From an uncultured Acidimicrobiales bacterium (GTDB lineage: Bacteria; Actinomycetota; Acidimicrobiia; Acidimicrobiales; SZUA-35): a stretch of 64,000 nucleotides of DNA. Location of the stretch: assembly GCA_938021675.1 (NCBI GenBank), contig CALIFY010000023.1, positions 1-64,000 on the forward strand, read 5' to 3'. Below are positions 44,440 to 54,225 of this stretch, one piece after another. Every line of letters starts with the position of its first letter. The stretch's first letter is position 1. Made by a program: the position numbers and the translations under genes. Below the pieces are notes generated by a model. The model was not told the origin of the DNA, ran no database searches, and worked only from the letters and a program-made list of their open reading frames with translations.

Positions 44440-46185
44440 ATGACCGAGCACGATTGGCTGACCGAACGCGAGTACAAGGCAGATCTGCCCGTGTGGACCC
44501 GCGCCATCGTAAGCGAAATGTTGCCAGACGTGGTCAGTCCGTTGGGTTGGAGCATGGTGTGGGAAGGCTGCGCGGTGCTCGGGTGGCGAGACGCCATGGT
44601 TCGCCGGATGGGGTTCGACGAGGATGAGTTCAGCGAGTCGTCGCCGGAGACGATCGGTCTTATCGGTGGATACGGCTATTTGAACGCCAGCCATCTCCGG
44701 GTGTGGGCTGACCGCTCACCCGATCTGTCCGTGGATCACATCGACCGTATTTTGGTCAACAACGGGTCGCCGTTACCGAACCACAGCCGAGCTTCGTGGC
44801 ACAATCCCGATGCCGTCGCGGCCGGGATGCTTGGCCAGTGGTACCGCTGGGTTATGGAGAGCCGAAATCAGTCGGAGCTAGACGCAGCAACCAGCGACTC
44901 GATAGCCGCCCGCGATAGCCGCCCGGATTTCAGTCAACTTTCCGATGTCGAGCTTGTCGAGAGAGCGTGGAGTTTGCAGCCGTTGTGTCGCAGGCTGTTC
45001 GAGCAGCACGCCAATCAAACCCTCGCCGCCACCATTGGCCCCTGGGTTGTCACCGAAATTTGCACCGAGATCGGTCAGCCGGCTCATGCGTTGCGGGTGC
45101 TGAGTGGGCTGGGGCTCGTGGATTCAGTGTCGCCAACCCACGCACTTTGGGATTTGTCTCGGCTCGTCCGGTCATCGGGTGGGTTGACGAAGCTGTTCGA
45201 TGATGGGATGGATGGCTTAGACAGAGTGCTTCGGCTGTCGAATCAGTCGGATTCCATCGGGTTGGTCGCCGGAATGGACGCCCTCATGCTTCAGGTCGGT
45301 TATCGCGGCCAGAACGAGTGGGATCTTGCGTCGCCGACGTGGGACGAGGCACCCGAGATCATCGTGGCGCTCATCGATTGTCTTCGACACTGCGATGACG
45401 ACCGGGGTCCGTGGCAGCGTCGAGTCCATCTTGAAGCGGACCGCCAGCGGTTGGTCGGCGAGATCTCTTCGGCCTTGGACGGCGAACAACACGACCGGTT
45501 CCTGGCAGGAATCGGCGCCGCGACGTCCTTCCTTCGAGGTCGGGAGCTATCCCGAACAAGCGTTGTTCGCGTTATCCATGAAATGCGGCTCGCGTTACGT
45601 GAGCTTGGCCACCGGGCCGTACAGCGTCGAGATCTGGCTCATGTCGACAACGTTTGGATGTTGACCGCAGATGAAGCCGAGTACTACGCCGACGGTGGTC
45701 TGGCAGACGTAGCGGAGATCAGCAGCAACCGACGACAGCAGTACGAGCGGCTCCGATCGAAGCCTCCGCCTGACAGCGTGCTCGGTTCGGACGATGGGTG
45801 GATCCCGGCACCGGCCGAAGATTTTGGGGCCGCCTTCCAGGATGCAAAACTAGAGCCCGGAGATGTGATGCTTGGGGCGCCAGGCAGCCCCGGGATGGCC
45901 CGAGGTCGTGCGCGCGTCATCGAGTCGGATGCCGATGTCACCACGGTCGACCCTGGCGACATCGTCGTGCTTGCCCGTCCAGACCTGGCGGCCAGCCCTC
46001 TGTTCGTATTGGCCGGAGCGGTCGTCACCGATATCGGTGGCACGTTCACCCACGCGGTGGTCGTGGCCCGTGAGTTGGGGACACCGATGGTGGTCGGGGC
46101 TCCCCGGGCCAGTGAGCGGATCGTCACCGGTTCCATGATCAACGTCGACGGACTAACCGGTGTTGTCTCGGTCGAGGCCGACTAG
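44440..46185 (+). CDS. PEP-utilising-enzyme mobile-domain protein without ATP-grasp
   Basis: 581 residues. The C terminus is the swivelling phosphohistidine domain: GSPGMARGRARVIES, GDIVVLARPDLAASP, and GGTFTHAVVVARELGTPMVVGAP, with His in FTHAVV. The N terminus (VWTRAIVSEMLPDVVSPLGW) resembles the middle part of PEP-synthase/rifampin-phosphotransferase proteins. The ATP-grasp domain that normally charges the His is missing from this chain, so it needs a partner or has changed function. Follows the TIGR03084-like gene by 142 bases. Confidence 0.78.
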   Translation: MTEHDWLTEREYKADLPVWTRAIVSEMLPDVVSPLGWSMVWEGCAVLGWRDAMVRRMGFDEDEFSESSPETIGLIGGYGYLNASHLRVWADRSPDLSVDHIDRILVNNGSPLPNHSRASWHNPDAVAAGMLGQWYRWVMESRNQSELDAATSDSIAARDSRPDFSQLSDVELVERAWSLQPLCRRLFEQHANQTLAATIGPWVVTEICTEIGQPAHALRVLSGLGLVDSVSPTHALWDLSRLVRSSGGLTKLFDDGMDGLDRVLRLSNQSDSIGLVAGMDALMLQVGYRGQNEWDLASPTWDEAPEIIVALIDCLRHCDDDRGPWQRRVHLEADRQRLVGEISSALDGEQHDRFLAGIGAATSFLRGRELSRTSVVRVIHEMRLALRELGHRAVQRRDLAHVDNVWMLTADEAEYYADGGLADVAEISSNRRQQYERLRSKPPPDSVLGSDDGWIPAPAEDFGAAFQDAKLEPGDVMLGAPGSPGMARGRARVIESDADVTTVDPGDIVVLARPDLAASPLFVLAGAVVTDIGGTFTHAVVVARELGTPMVVGAPRASERIVTGSMINVDGLTGVVSVEAD

Positions 46186-46247
46186 CTGACACCGTGGTGT
46201 AGCCCGGTATCAGCTCGACTCGGTGCGCTGATTGCCGGGTATGTCGC

Positions 46248-47438
46248 TCAGGCTGGTTTCTGTGCCGGTTGGTTGTCGCTGGAGGGAGTCAGCGACGTTC
46301 GGTCCGATACAGGAACGGAGAGGCAACGTTGTGTCATCGGCCCTGGAGCCCAACGGGCCCAAAGACCGATGAGCGCACCGCCGCTGTACTCGGTCCAGGC
46401 GATGGCGTCTTTGGCCGCCACCCGCCGCACGACCTGCATGATGCAGTCTTCGTGGACTCGATATCCGGCCCAAACCCCAGGCCAATCCTTGGTCGACGCC
46501 ACTTCGGTGGTCAGCACGCCACCGAACTGACGGCTCCGGTTGCGGTGGGTGTGGCCGGAACTAAGGATCGTTGGTACGGCTAGGCGATCGAGTTCGTCCA
46601 GAAAATCGAGAGATGACGGAGCGGTAACCCCGACCGGCCAATGCCGGGGGATCCGCCCCGGTTGTAGCTGGTGGTGGAGACCGATGAAGACCGGCCCGGG
46701 AGCGGACGACACCGCATCGATCAGATCGGTCCGTATTCTGTCGAGCGAGCCGTACCCAGAGCCGGGCACGGTGGTGTCGGCCGCGATCACCCGTACCCCT
46801 GGTAGGTCGATCCAATCCACTCCGGTCGTGTAGGCCAAGCCTCGGTTTCCGACCGAGGTGGGGAGGTCACCGCCCTTGTCGACATCGTGGTTGCCTGGCA
46901 CCAACAGCATGGGGAGATCGGAGGCCGAGTCGACCAATCGGCCGAGCTCGGCGAAGTCCTCCGGCGTCTCGTGCTGCACCGCGTCTCCCTTGATGACCAG
47001 GAGTTCAGCACCCCACCGCTGCGCTTCGCTGATGGCCGCGTGGGCGCATCGGTAGGCGAATGGTTCGTCGCTTCCGATGGCGTACGGGGCCTTCGCTTCC
47101 GTCATGGTCTTTAGTGCCCCCCATCGGCGCGAGCCGAGGTGGAGGTCGCTGACCGTAGCGAAGCGGGTCAAGGGTTCACCAGTTGGTGATGGGAGGGTTG
47201 TTACGTCAAGCGTTGTGGTCCCCCCAAGCCACTTAAGACCTATGGTGCTCGATCGGCCGGGGTCGAGTCCTTCGACTTCGATGGCCCCAGGCCCGCCGTG
47301 ATGCTCAACGGTGACGGCGCCGCCGTCGGAGAGGGCGGTAACCGAACCGGCCGGAAGATTCCCCCACGTCACCTGGGCCGTGGTGTCCTCGACGGCCCAG
47401 ACCTGCGGCGCCGATGGTGATCGATCGAAGCCGATCAT
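46248..47438 (-). CDS. calcineurin-like metallophosphoesterase
   Basis: 396 residues. The two-metal signature is complete: SDLHLGSR, VIKGDAVQH, VPGNHDVD, LHHQLQ and GHTHRNRS. An N-terminal region of about 90 residues is a beta-sandwich-like domain (TAQVTWGNLPAG), as in purple-phosphatase-like proteins. Start overlaps the end of the aminopeptidase gene (ATGA). No signal peptide seen; substrate unknown. Confidence 0.87.
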   Translation of the reverse strand: MIGFDRSPSAPQVWAVEDTTAQVTWGNLPAGSVTALSDGGAVTVEHHGGPGAIEVEGLDPGRSSTIGLKWLGGTTTLDVTTLPSPTGEPLTRFATVSDLHLGSRRWGALKTMTEAKAPYAIGSDEPFAYRCAHAAISEAQRWGAELLVIKGDAVQHETPEDFAELGRLVDSASDLPMLLVPGNHDVDKGGDLPTSVGNRGLAYTTGVDWIDLPGVRVIAADTTVPGSGYGSLDRIRTDLIDAVSSAPGPVFIGLHHQLQPGRIPRHWPVGVTAPSSLDFLDELDRLAVPTILSSGHTHRNRSRQFGGVLTTEVASTKDWPGVWAGYRVHEDCIMQVVRRVAAKDAIAWTEYSGGALIGLWARWAPGPMTQRCLSVPVSDRTSLTPSSDNQPAQKPA

Positions 47439-50068
47439 GCGAGGATGAACGCGCCGAGGCGGTCGGCCTCTCGAGCTCGAAGCTCGACCATGACCCGTTG
47501 CTTTTCAAGTATCTGTTCCAGGGTCTGCCCGCCGGTGGGTACCTGGTTCTCGGAAAAGAATTTGCGAGCCGATGCCTCATCGGACGGCATGTCGAGACTG
47601 GTTAGGCCTTCGAGCATCCGGACGACGAGGTTTGACGCGAATAGTTCGTTCAACCGATCCCAGTGTTCGGTGATGAACACCCACGTATGACGTCCGCAGT
47701 CCCGATTGAACAAGCTACGCCTCAGCAATGTCGGGGCATTCTGGCTCCGGACATCTCCGTCGAGGATCAGCTGGTGGAGACGGCTGGCCAACATCGGGTC
47801 TGGAAAGTCGCTGAGCGCACCGAGGTAACGAAGTTCTTCTTGGGGTGTTCCCGCTTCGTGCCACGAGGTGATGAAATCATCGAAATCCGTGTTGTCGCCG
47901 TTTGCCGCCACCACATCGACCGCTGCAGCCATCAAAGACGTTTCGACCAATTCGGGGTTCCGGCGACCGGTCGCCACCGTTCGCTTCGACTCTTCCTGAA
48001 TCTCGGGATCGTTGGCGATCGTGCCGAGTGCTCTGACCAGATCGCCCCGAAGTTGTCTCTGCCGGTCATCTTCATCGGGGACGGGGGCCAAACCCAGGTT
48101 TGCTAACGCCGGGGCCAACGCGTCGTGAGCTATCTCTTCCAGACGGTCGGCGGCTTCGCCATCGAGTAGACGTTTCAGTTGGGATAGCCCGGCGATGATC
48201 CGTTGCCACACCGACCGGTTCGTCTCGATGGTGAGAGCCTCCAACAGGTTCAAGTATGACGGGGTCGACGTGCGCCCGGCGAGAACCGATGCCCAGGTGT
48301 CGTCGATCAGACCGAATCTTTCTACCGAGCTAAGGCTGTCACCGGCCACGTCGGCCAGGGCATCGAGAAGTTCGGGCGGGTATGAGACCCGAAGGAAGCT
48401 CGATCCCTCGGCGTTGGCGATGATCCATTCCGGTCGGTCGGCCAGAGAGAGTTCGGTAGCATCGCCGTCGAGCAGTACTCGACCGATCTCTGGCTCCTCG
48501 GCCCCAGCCGGCTTCCATCGGTACCGGATCGGAATGGCCCATGTCTGGTCGGCGGATTCCCCGGCACCGGCATACCGCATCCGTTCTTGAGACAGCACCA
48601 TCTGAGCGGGACGGTGTCCGTTCTGGTCCGTCGTGTTTTCGGGCGTATCGGGGACCGCGCCAACCGAGAGCAGGGGATACCCGCCTTGGAAGATCCAGCT
48701 CTCCATGATCCGGCGAACGGGCTCACCAGTTTCGGCCTCGATAGCGTCCCAGAGATCTGATGTTTCGGCGTTTCCGAACTGATGCTCGGTCATGTACCGG
48801 CGGATCCCGTCCCGGAATCGTTCCTCGCCGAGGTACTGTTCCAACATCCGGACGACGGCGGCCCCCTTTTCGTAGGTAAGCACGTCGAACATGCCCTCGG
48901 CATCCTCGGGGCTGATCACCTTGTACTCGATCGGCCGGGTGGTGGCCAGCGAGTCGGTGTCTAGCGCCGTTGATCGAGACAAGCCGAAGTCGGTCCAACG
49001 TTGCCAATCTGGGCGGAACGCGTCGGTGCACCGCATCTCCATGAACGTGGCGAAGGCCTCGTTCAGCCAGAGGCCGTTCCACCACTTCATGGTGACCAGG
49101 TCGCCGAACCACATGTGGGCAATTTCGTGGTTGATGACGTCGGCCGCCCGTTGCAGTTCGGTTTGTGTCGCCTGTTGCGGATCTATGAGAAGGAGGACCT
49201 CCCGGAAGGTGACGCAGCCGACGTTTTCCATGGCCCCGAACGCGAAGTCGGGGATTGCGACTAGGTCGAGTTTCTGGTCGGGGTACGGAAGGCCGAAATA
49301 CTCTGAGAAGTAGCGGAGGGCGAAGGCCCCAGCTTCCAGGGCGAATGGCGTGAGGTCTCCCTTGCCTGGGATGTGCACCACCCGAAGCGGTACGCCATCG
49401 ACGTCGACCGGGTCGGTGATCTCAAGCGGGCCGGCAACGAGCGCGACGAGGTAGGTGCTCATCACCATGGTTGGCTCGAATTCGATTCGGACCTTGCCGC
49501 TTCCGTCTTCCAGTGGAGTACGTGACCGCTCTGGGCCGTTGGTAACGGCGGTCAAGCCCTCGTCGAGGATGAGGGTGAGAGCGAAGCGGGCTTTGAAGTC
49601 CGGCTCGTCCCAACAGGGAAAACATTTGCGGGCGTGCGTCGCCTCGAATTGCGTAGTCGCCAGTTTTTGTTCGACACCGTTTGCGTCGGTGAACCGGCTC
49701 AGGTAGAGCCCGACCAGTTGCTCATCGAAGCGACCGTCGAACTCGATGTTGATGGTGATAGGGCCGGGATCAATCGCCGTAGACGGCGTGAGGGTCAACC
49801 GTTCGAGTTCTTCATCGACGAGCGGATCGCAGCGGAGCGGGTCGGCCTCTTCGGTGGCTCCACGAGTGATTGTGGCCGAAGTGATCGATAGCCCATCACT
49901 GTTCAACGTCACCGAATCGATGGGGGATTCGCTGTGTTCTTCTGGCTCGACGACGGCCTCGATCGTCACCGAGCCGGTGAACGTCTCAGCTTCGAAGTCG
50001 GGTTGGATGGTGATTCGATACTCGTTGGGTCGAACCGCTCTCGGGAGCCGATATGGATCGATGGTCAC
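47435..50068 (-). CDS. pepN: aminopeptidase N family (M1) metallopeptidase
   Basis: 877 residues. It removes N-terminal residues from peptides. GAMENVGCVTFRE is the exopeptidase motif; zinc ligands are in HEIAHMWFGDLV with the third, Glu, in WLNEAFATF about 18 residues later. The C-terminal ERAP1-like helical domain covers about 560-870. Its stop overlaps the phosphoesterase start, so the two form an operon with pepN first. Confidence 0.95.
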   Translation of the reverse strand: MTIDPYRLPRAVRPNEYRITIQPDFEAETFTGSVTIEAVVEPEEHSESPIDSVTLNSDGLSITSATITRGATEEADPLRCDPLVDEELERLTLTPSTAIDPGPITINIEFDGRFDEQLVGLYLSRFTDANGVEQKLATTQFEATHARKCFPCWDEPDFKARFALTLILDEGLTAVTNGPERSRTPLEDGSGKVRIEFEPTMVMSTYLVALVAGPLEITDPVDVDGVPLRVVHIPGKGDLTPFALEAGAFALRYFSEYFGLPYPDQKLDLVAIPDFAFGAMENVGCVTFREVLLLIDPQQATQTELQRAADVINHEIAHMWFGDLVTMKWWNGLWLNEAFATFMEMRCTDAFRPDWQRWTDFGLSRSTALDTDSLATTRPIEYKVISPEDAEGMFDVLTYEKGAAVVRMLEQYLGEERFRDGIRRYMTEHQFGNAETSDLWDAIEAETGEPVRRIMESWIFQGGYPLLSVGAVPDTPENTTDQNGHRPAQMVLSQERMRYAGAGESADQTWAIPIRYRWKPAGAEEPEIGRVLLDGDATELSLADRPEWIIANAEGSSFLRVSYPPELLDALADVAGDSLSSVERFGLIDDTWASVLAGRTSTPSYLNLLEALTIETNRSVWQRIIAGLSQLKRLLDGEAADRLEEIAHDALAPALANLGLAPVPDEDDRQRQLRGDLVRALGTIANDPEIQEESKRTVATGRRNPELVETSLMAAAVDVVAANGDNTDFDDFITSWHEAGTPQEELRYLGALSDFPDPMLASRLHQLILDGDVRSQNAPTLLRRSLFNRDCGRHTWVFITEHWDRLNELFASNLVVRMLEGLTSLDMPSDEASARKFFSENQVPTGGQTLEQILEKQRVMVELRAREADRLGAFILA

Positions 50069-50487
50069 CGCCCGATCGTATCGCTAGCCGCCCCTGGCCC
50101 GTTGCCAAAGAGCGGTTCGTGTATGCCTCGGCCGGGCGAGTGGATGATCGCCGATTCGCCGCTAGGGGATCGGCGCCCCGGGGCATCCGCCGCGACGCTC
50201 CAGGGCACCAAGATCCACCCGTGGAACGGTGCGTGCGGATAGCACAAGCGACTCGTTCCAAGTTGGAACATCGCGTACCACTCGCAATGTGTCAAGGTCC
50301 TTGCGCGAGAATAAACAGGGTCGCAACATGACGATTGAGGGGACCGGTCACCATTGGCCGTTGCCCGAGCTCGACATAGCGTCGGGATTGACCGTTACGT
50401 GCGGTCCATCGGCGGTGTGGTCGGCGGGACCACACCGCTCGGAGAAGCGACTCGGCAACGATGCTTGCCGATCGGGAGGCGATACTT
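50069..50487. other. intergenic region with 15-bp palindrome
   Basis: 419 bases between the divergent pepN and the 50488 gene. GTTCCAA-G-TTGGAAC at 50255-50269 is a perfect palindrome of operator type. A frame from ATG 50328 runs to 50606 (92 residues with one hydrophobic segment) but overlaps the next gene out of phase and has no supporting motif, so I left it uncalled. A promoter is expected here; none is clear. Confidence 0.45.
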
Positions 50488-51237
50488 ATGTTGCTTGGCC
50501 TGTGGTCTGGGTCTCGATCGCTCTGCGTGTCCTCGTGGGGTTTGGTGTTGGGTTGTATGTTACGAAGCGGTCGGAGACGGGTCTTCGTCGAGGCCGATGG
50601 GTGTGATGGCCTTGCGATGCCGCTCATCGAACCCGTACCGATCGGGCCGATCGGGCTCGTACAGCGTGGCCGGCCCTTAGGGGCGGACTCCGCTGTCGCC
50701 AACGTGATCTCCAGACCTGGGATGACTCCGGCCGAGTTGCACCGCAGCATCGGAGCCTGCCTGGCAGATGACGGAGGGCTTTGGCTTGTGGGCGCTGGCC
50801 GGCCGGGTCGGTCTCACCACTGCAGTGTGTTGACAGAGCGCGCCGCGGGGCATCTCCTTTTTGTCGATGGGCGAGAACGGCTGTCGGCGGCCACGGCGCG
50901 GACCATGTCCGATCTCACCCTCCGAGCGCCGGTCGCGGCCGTCGTCGCCGTGTCTCGTCGTGGGTTGCGTCAACCTCAGATCGATCTCGACCGGCTGGAT
51001 CGGGTGTGGCTTGCCCCTCGTCTGCATCGAGTTGCCGGCCTCGCAGACCGCGCTGTTCGGTCTCCGTTCGCTCGCAGGTCCTTGATCTGGCGTTCTGGTC
51101 TCGCGTTGGCGACCGAGATTGACGAATGGCTGCCGCCGCCTCGCCGGGTTCCACCATCTCCTCCACCGTGGGCGTTTCGCTCCGGGCGTGGAGTCGTTTC
51201 CTCCGAGGTGACCGAACCGTCTGTGGTGAACGCATGA
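50488..51237 (+). CDS. unknown protein coupled to the BTAD regulator gene
   Basis: 249 residues; the ATG at 50488 has GGGAGG 8 bases upstream (an ATG at 50461 is in frame with no such site). N-terminal 30 residues are weakly hydrophobic; the rest has EPVPIGPIGLVQRG, DGGLWLVGAGRPGRS and LTLRAPVAAVVAVSRRG. The C-terminal tail is Pro/Arg-rich. No family recognised. The stop overlaps the BTAD gene start (ATGA), so the pair should function together. Confidence 0.55.
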   Translation: MLLGLWSGSRSLCVSSWGLVLGCMLRSGRRRVFVEADGCDGLAMPLIEPVPIGPIGLVQRGRPLGADSAVANVISRPGMTPAELHRSIGACLADDGGLWLVGAGRPGRSHHCSVLTERAAGHLLFVDGRERLSAATARTMSDLTLRAPVAAVVAVSRRGLRQPQIDLDRLDRVWLAPRLHRVAGLADRAVRSPFARRSLIWRSGLALATEIDEWLPPPRRVPPSPPPWAFRSGRGVVSSEVTEPSVVNA

Positions 51238-53585
51238 CTGGTCGACCGGAGCGGCGATGGGTTGCCAGGCTGATCGGCCCAAAGACCGAGGTGGCGACGG
51301 CTGTGTTGTTGCTGACCGGGGTTCCGGCGGTGTTGTACGGTGCCGCCGGACTGCCGTTGCCACGAATGCTCTTCACCCCCGACCGGTGGTTTACCATCGA
51401 TTCTGCGGTCGTTGGTGCGTGGCTGATCTGGGTGCAGGTCCCGTGGGCGGTGGGATGGGAAGTGACCGTTGCTGGTCGAAGCGCTTCGGCTGGGCGGCTA
51501 CCTGGTCGGGCACCGCTGGTTCTTCCCGCTGTCGCCGATCTCGTCGGTCGGGCCGTGGCCAGCGTTGTATATCCGAACTGTGCCTCGACCCGCCATTTTT
51601 TCCGACGTGTCCTCGGCTATCGATCGAGCGATAGCCGGCCGGCACAACCTCCCGATCAGCGAACGGATAGCTCGGAGAGTATGTTGCTGGCCCGATCTTC
51701 CGGCGGCGGGCGACGACCGCTCGACGGGCGTCCGCCGCCTACCGGCCGTCGAATAGGATTCGGAACCGTCCTGGCGACCGGCCTAATGGAGGCACGGCGC
51801 CGGAGGCGTGTCGAGGCCGAGGCCGACCCGATGGCAGGCTCCGGCTGTCCTCGGGATATCGATCGGGCGATTCTGGCCGAGGCTGATCCGATGTTGTCAT
51901 CGTGGCTGTTGCGAGGGTGCCGGTCGGCAACGGTTAGCGGTCGGCAAGTACCGACAAGCGTCGCACTGGCCAAAGGTGACACTCCCGTGCCGTTGGTGTT
52001 CCGGCTCGACGATCGCAGAATGCGGCTGACAACCGATCGACCAAACCCGCTTGGACCGTTGTCTCCGTGGATCGAGGAACGCCTCCCCGGCGACTCTTCG
52101 GGGCGGTCTGGATGGTGCCTCTCTCGTTCGATCCCGCCGGCTGCCTTAGGGCGGCACGGCGACTGGGCCAGTCCGCTTCCGGCACTGGTCATGGTGTCAG
52201 AGGACACCATCGTGAATTTGGAAGGCGTCGGCGTCTTGGGGGTTGATGGTGATCCGACGATGGTCGATGGACTGATCCGGGCGCTGGTGGCGCAACTTCG
52301 TTGGTCAGCATTGGTCGGTGATGTCGAGGTGCACGTCACCGACCGTTTGGCAGCTCGGGTTGGTGCTATCGCCGGCGATTCCCGACCTGTCGAGACGATA
52401 GCGATCGAGCTGATGACCCGACTCCGTCGGTGGGCTGATTCTGGTCCGAATGGCTCGATGTACCGGTTCCGCCTGGACCAACCAGCCCAAGCCATTCCTC
52501 CCATCGTGGTGCTGGCGTCGAAAGCCGACGCCTCGGCCCTCGACGCTGTGGTCGATTGGGCTCGTTCCGGTGTCGCTCCCGTGGCCATCGTCTTTACCGA
52601 GGGTCTACCTGACGGCGGTGGTGTGTGGAACCTGTTGGTGGAGGGTCGCCGGGCGGTTCTGGAACCGCTCGGTCTGCTAAAGAACCCGCTAACCATCGAT
52701 CGATCGACGGCTGAGACGCTCTGGGGACTGTTCGGGCCGGAAATGACGGAGTGTTCGAGCATTCCGGCCGCTGCCGACCGGAGGTTGCTGACGGTCGGTG
52801 ATGAGGTCGACGACGGTGCAGACCTCGATAGGGTGCCCCGAGCTGATCGCCGGTCCCGCCCAATGGTGTGCATTCTCGGCCCGGTTCGAATCGACGGCAT
52901 GGACGTCGAGCTGACGTCTCAACAACTGTCGCTCGTCGTCTTTCTCTCCTGCGTGGGTCCCGTCGGTCGAACCACCCTCATCGATGCACTGTGGGATGGT
53001 CGTGAGGTGTCGCCGAGCCGATTCGGCAACCTGCTGGCAGAGGTTCGGGCAAAGATCGGACGCTGTCATCTTCCCGAGGCGAAGGGTGGCCTCTATGCGC
53101 TGACCGGTATGGACCTCGACCTTGAACAGCTTGCCGGCGCGGTCGAAGAGTTGGGCGAAGACAACGGTGCCGATCTCCGGCCGCTGGGTGAGGCGTTCGG
53201 ACTGGTCCGAGGTATTCCGCTCGCCGCTCCGGCCGATCGCCACTGGTCATGGATCGGGCAACACGAACACCTTGTGGCCCGTGCCGAGGTACTCGTAGGG
53301 TCGGCCTGTCGAGAGTTGGTGGTTCGCCGTCGAAACAGGGGCGACTTCGAAGCCGCCGTCCAAGCATGCGAACAGGGGCTGGCCGCTTCGCCGCTCGATG
53401 AGTCGTTGACCATCGAGCTCGTCGGATTGTACGTGACGATGGGGCGTACAGGAGCGGCCCGACGATTGGTGTGTCGCTGGGAGGACGGGGTTCGGCGGCT
53501 CGGGTGTGGGCCACCGTCAGGTGGGCCGCGACGTCGGCTAGCCAATCGTTCGGCGGTCGGGGTCGATGAGGTGGCTACGCGGTGA
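51234..53585 (+). CDS. membrane-anchored SARP/BTAD-domain regulator
   Basis: 783 residues from the ATG overlapping the previous stop; the frame is open upstream. N-terminal TM segments (VATAVLLLTGVPAVLYGA, AVVGAWLIWVQVPWAVGW) precede a long middle region. The C terminus (about 540-770) has a winged-helix-like start (CILGPVRIDGMDVELTSQQ, LIDALWDGREVSPSRFGNLL) and a bacterial transcriptional activator (BTAD) TPR domain (ACEQGLAASPLDESLTIELV). Similar membrane proteins accompany pilus or export clusters in actinobacteria. The last 11 bases overlap the convergent sortase gene. Confidence 0.75.
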   Translation: MTGRPERRWVARLIGPKTEVATAVLLLTGVPAVLYGAAGLPLPRMLFTPDRWFTIDSAVVGAWLIWVQVPWAVGWEVTVAGRSASAGRLPGRAPLVLPAVADLVGRAVASVVYPNCASTRHFFRRVLGYRSSDSRPAQPPDQRTDSSESMLLARSSGGGRRPLDGRPPPTGRRIGFGTVLATGLMEARRRRRVEAEADPMAGSGCPRDIDRAILAEADPMLSSWLLRGCRSATVSGRQVPTSVALAKGDTPVPLVFRLDDRRMRLTTDRPNPLGPLSPWIEERLPGDSSGRSGWCLSRSIPPAALGRHGDWASPLPALVMVSEDTIVNLEGVGVLGVDGDPTMVDGLIRALVAQLRWSALVGDVEVHVTDRLAARVGAIAGDSRPVETIAIELMTRLRRWADSGPNGSMYRFRLDQPAQAIPPIVVLASKADASALDAVVDWARSGVAPVAIVFTEGLPDGGGVWNLLVEGRRAVLEPLGLLKNPLTIDRSTAETLWGLFGPEMTECSSIPAAADRRLLTVGDEVDDGADLDRVPRADRRSRPMVCILGPVRIDGMDVELTSQQLSLVVFLSCVGPVGRTTLIDALWDGREVSPSRFGNLLAEVRAKIGRCHLPEAKGGLYALTGMDLDLEQLAGAVEELGEDNGADLRPLGEAFGLVRGIPLAAPADRHWSWIGQHEHLVARAEVLVGSACRELVVRRRNRGDFEAAVQACEQGLAASPLDESLTIELVGLYVTMGRTGAARRLVCRWEDGVRRLGCGPPSGGPRRRLANRSAVGVDEVATR

Positions 53586-54225
53586 CCGGAACGGCGGTAA
53601 CGACCACGTTGTCGGAGTACGACCGTCGGTTTTCGTCAAAGGTTCCGCCACAGGTGATGAGCTGCAGAACCGAGTCCCCGTCCTTTTTGAACAGGTCGTC
53701 GGCCGGCAGACCGTCCTTTTCGTAGCTCACGTTGTCGGTGACCAGATAGCGGGCGGTTGAATCGTTGGCCATCGTCACCTCGATTGTTTCACCTATTTCG
53801 AGGTCGGCGAGGTTGAAGAACGCTCCGGGGCGTCCGCCGTAGTCGACGTGAGCGGCCAACACCGTCGATCCGTCGCCGCCAGGGGTGGAACTGTATTTGT
53901 ACCAACCAACCGAATTGGCCGATGGGACGTCAAAGAGGTTGTCGGCGTCGACCCCGACCGACAGAATGTCGGCGTCGAGACCGATATCGGGTATGCGAAC
54001 GGCGACAGGAAAGACCGACTGATCGACTCCGGCCGCTTGATCCTCGAAGAGCGCTGACCGGAGTGGCACCTGGGCAGCTGCGACCTCGGCGGTTGCTCTG
54101 GCGACCTCGGAGCGGAGTTGAGGCTGTCCGCCGTTGTCGGGAATTTCGTGGGCTGTGGTGGCGGCACCAACAACGGCCAGCGAGGCGGCGAGAGCCACAG
54201 CACCGGAACGCAGGCGCCCATTCAC
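53575..54225 (-). CDS. class F sortase
   Basis: 216 residues from GTG. An N-terminal signal/anchor (LRSGAVALAASLAVVGAA) precedes the sortase barrel (about 75-215). Catalytic residues: His in VLAAHVDYGG, Cys in LQLITCGGTF, Arg in ENRRSYSDN. It cleaves sorting signals and forms an amide bond on the cell surface. Its start overlaps the stop of the pseudokinase-DUF4397 gene (GTGA), so that protein is the natural candidate substrate or partner. Confidence 0.88.
   Translation of the reverse strand: MNGRLRSGAVALAASLAVVGAATTAHEIPDNGGQPQLRSEVARATAEVAAAQVPLRSALFEDQAAGVDQSVFPVAVRIPDIGLDADILSVGVDADNLFDVPSANSVGWYKYSSTPGGDGSTVLAAHVDYGGRPGAFFNLADLEIGETIEVTMANDSTARYLVTDNVSYEKDGLPADDLFKKDGDSVLQLITCGGTFDENRRSYSDNVVVTAVPVTA

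Noticed and set aside
50328-50606. 92-residue frame from ATG with one hydrophobic segment
   Set aside because: Overlaps the 50488 start out of phase, has no ribosome binding site of note and no family.
51656-52900. Minus-strand 414-residue open frame inside the BTAD gene
   Set aside because: Ser/Arg/Pro-rich shadow; the plus-strand frame has TM segments and a BTAD domain.
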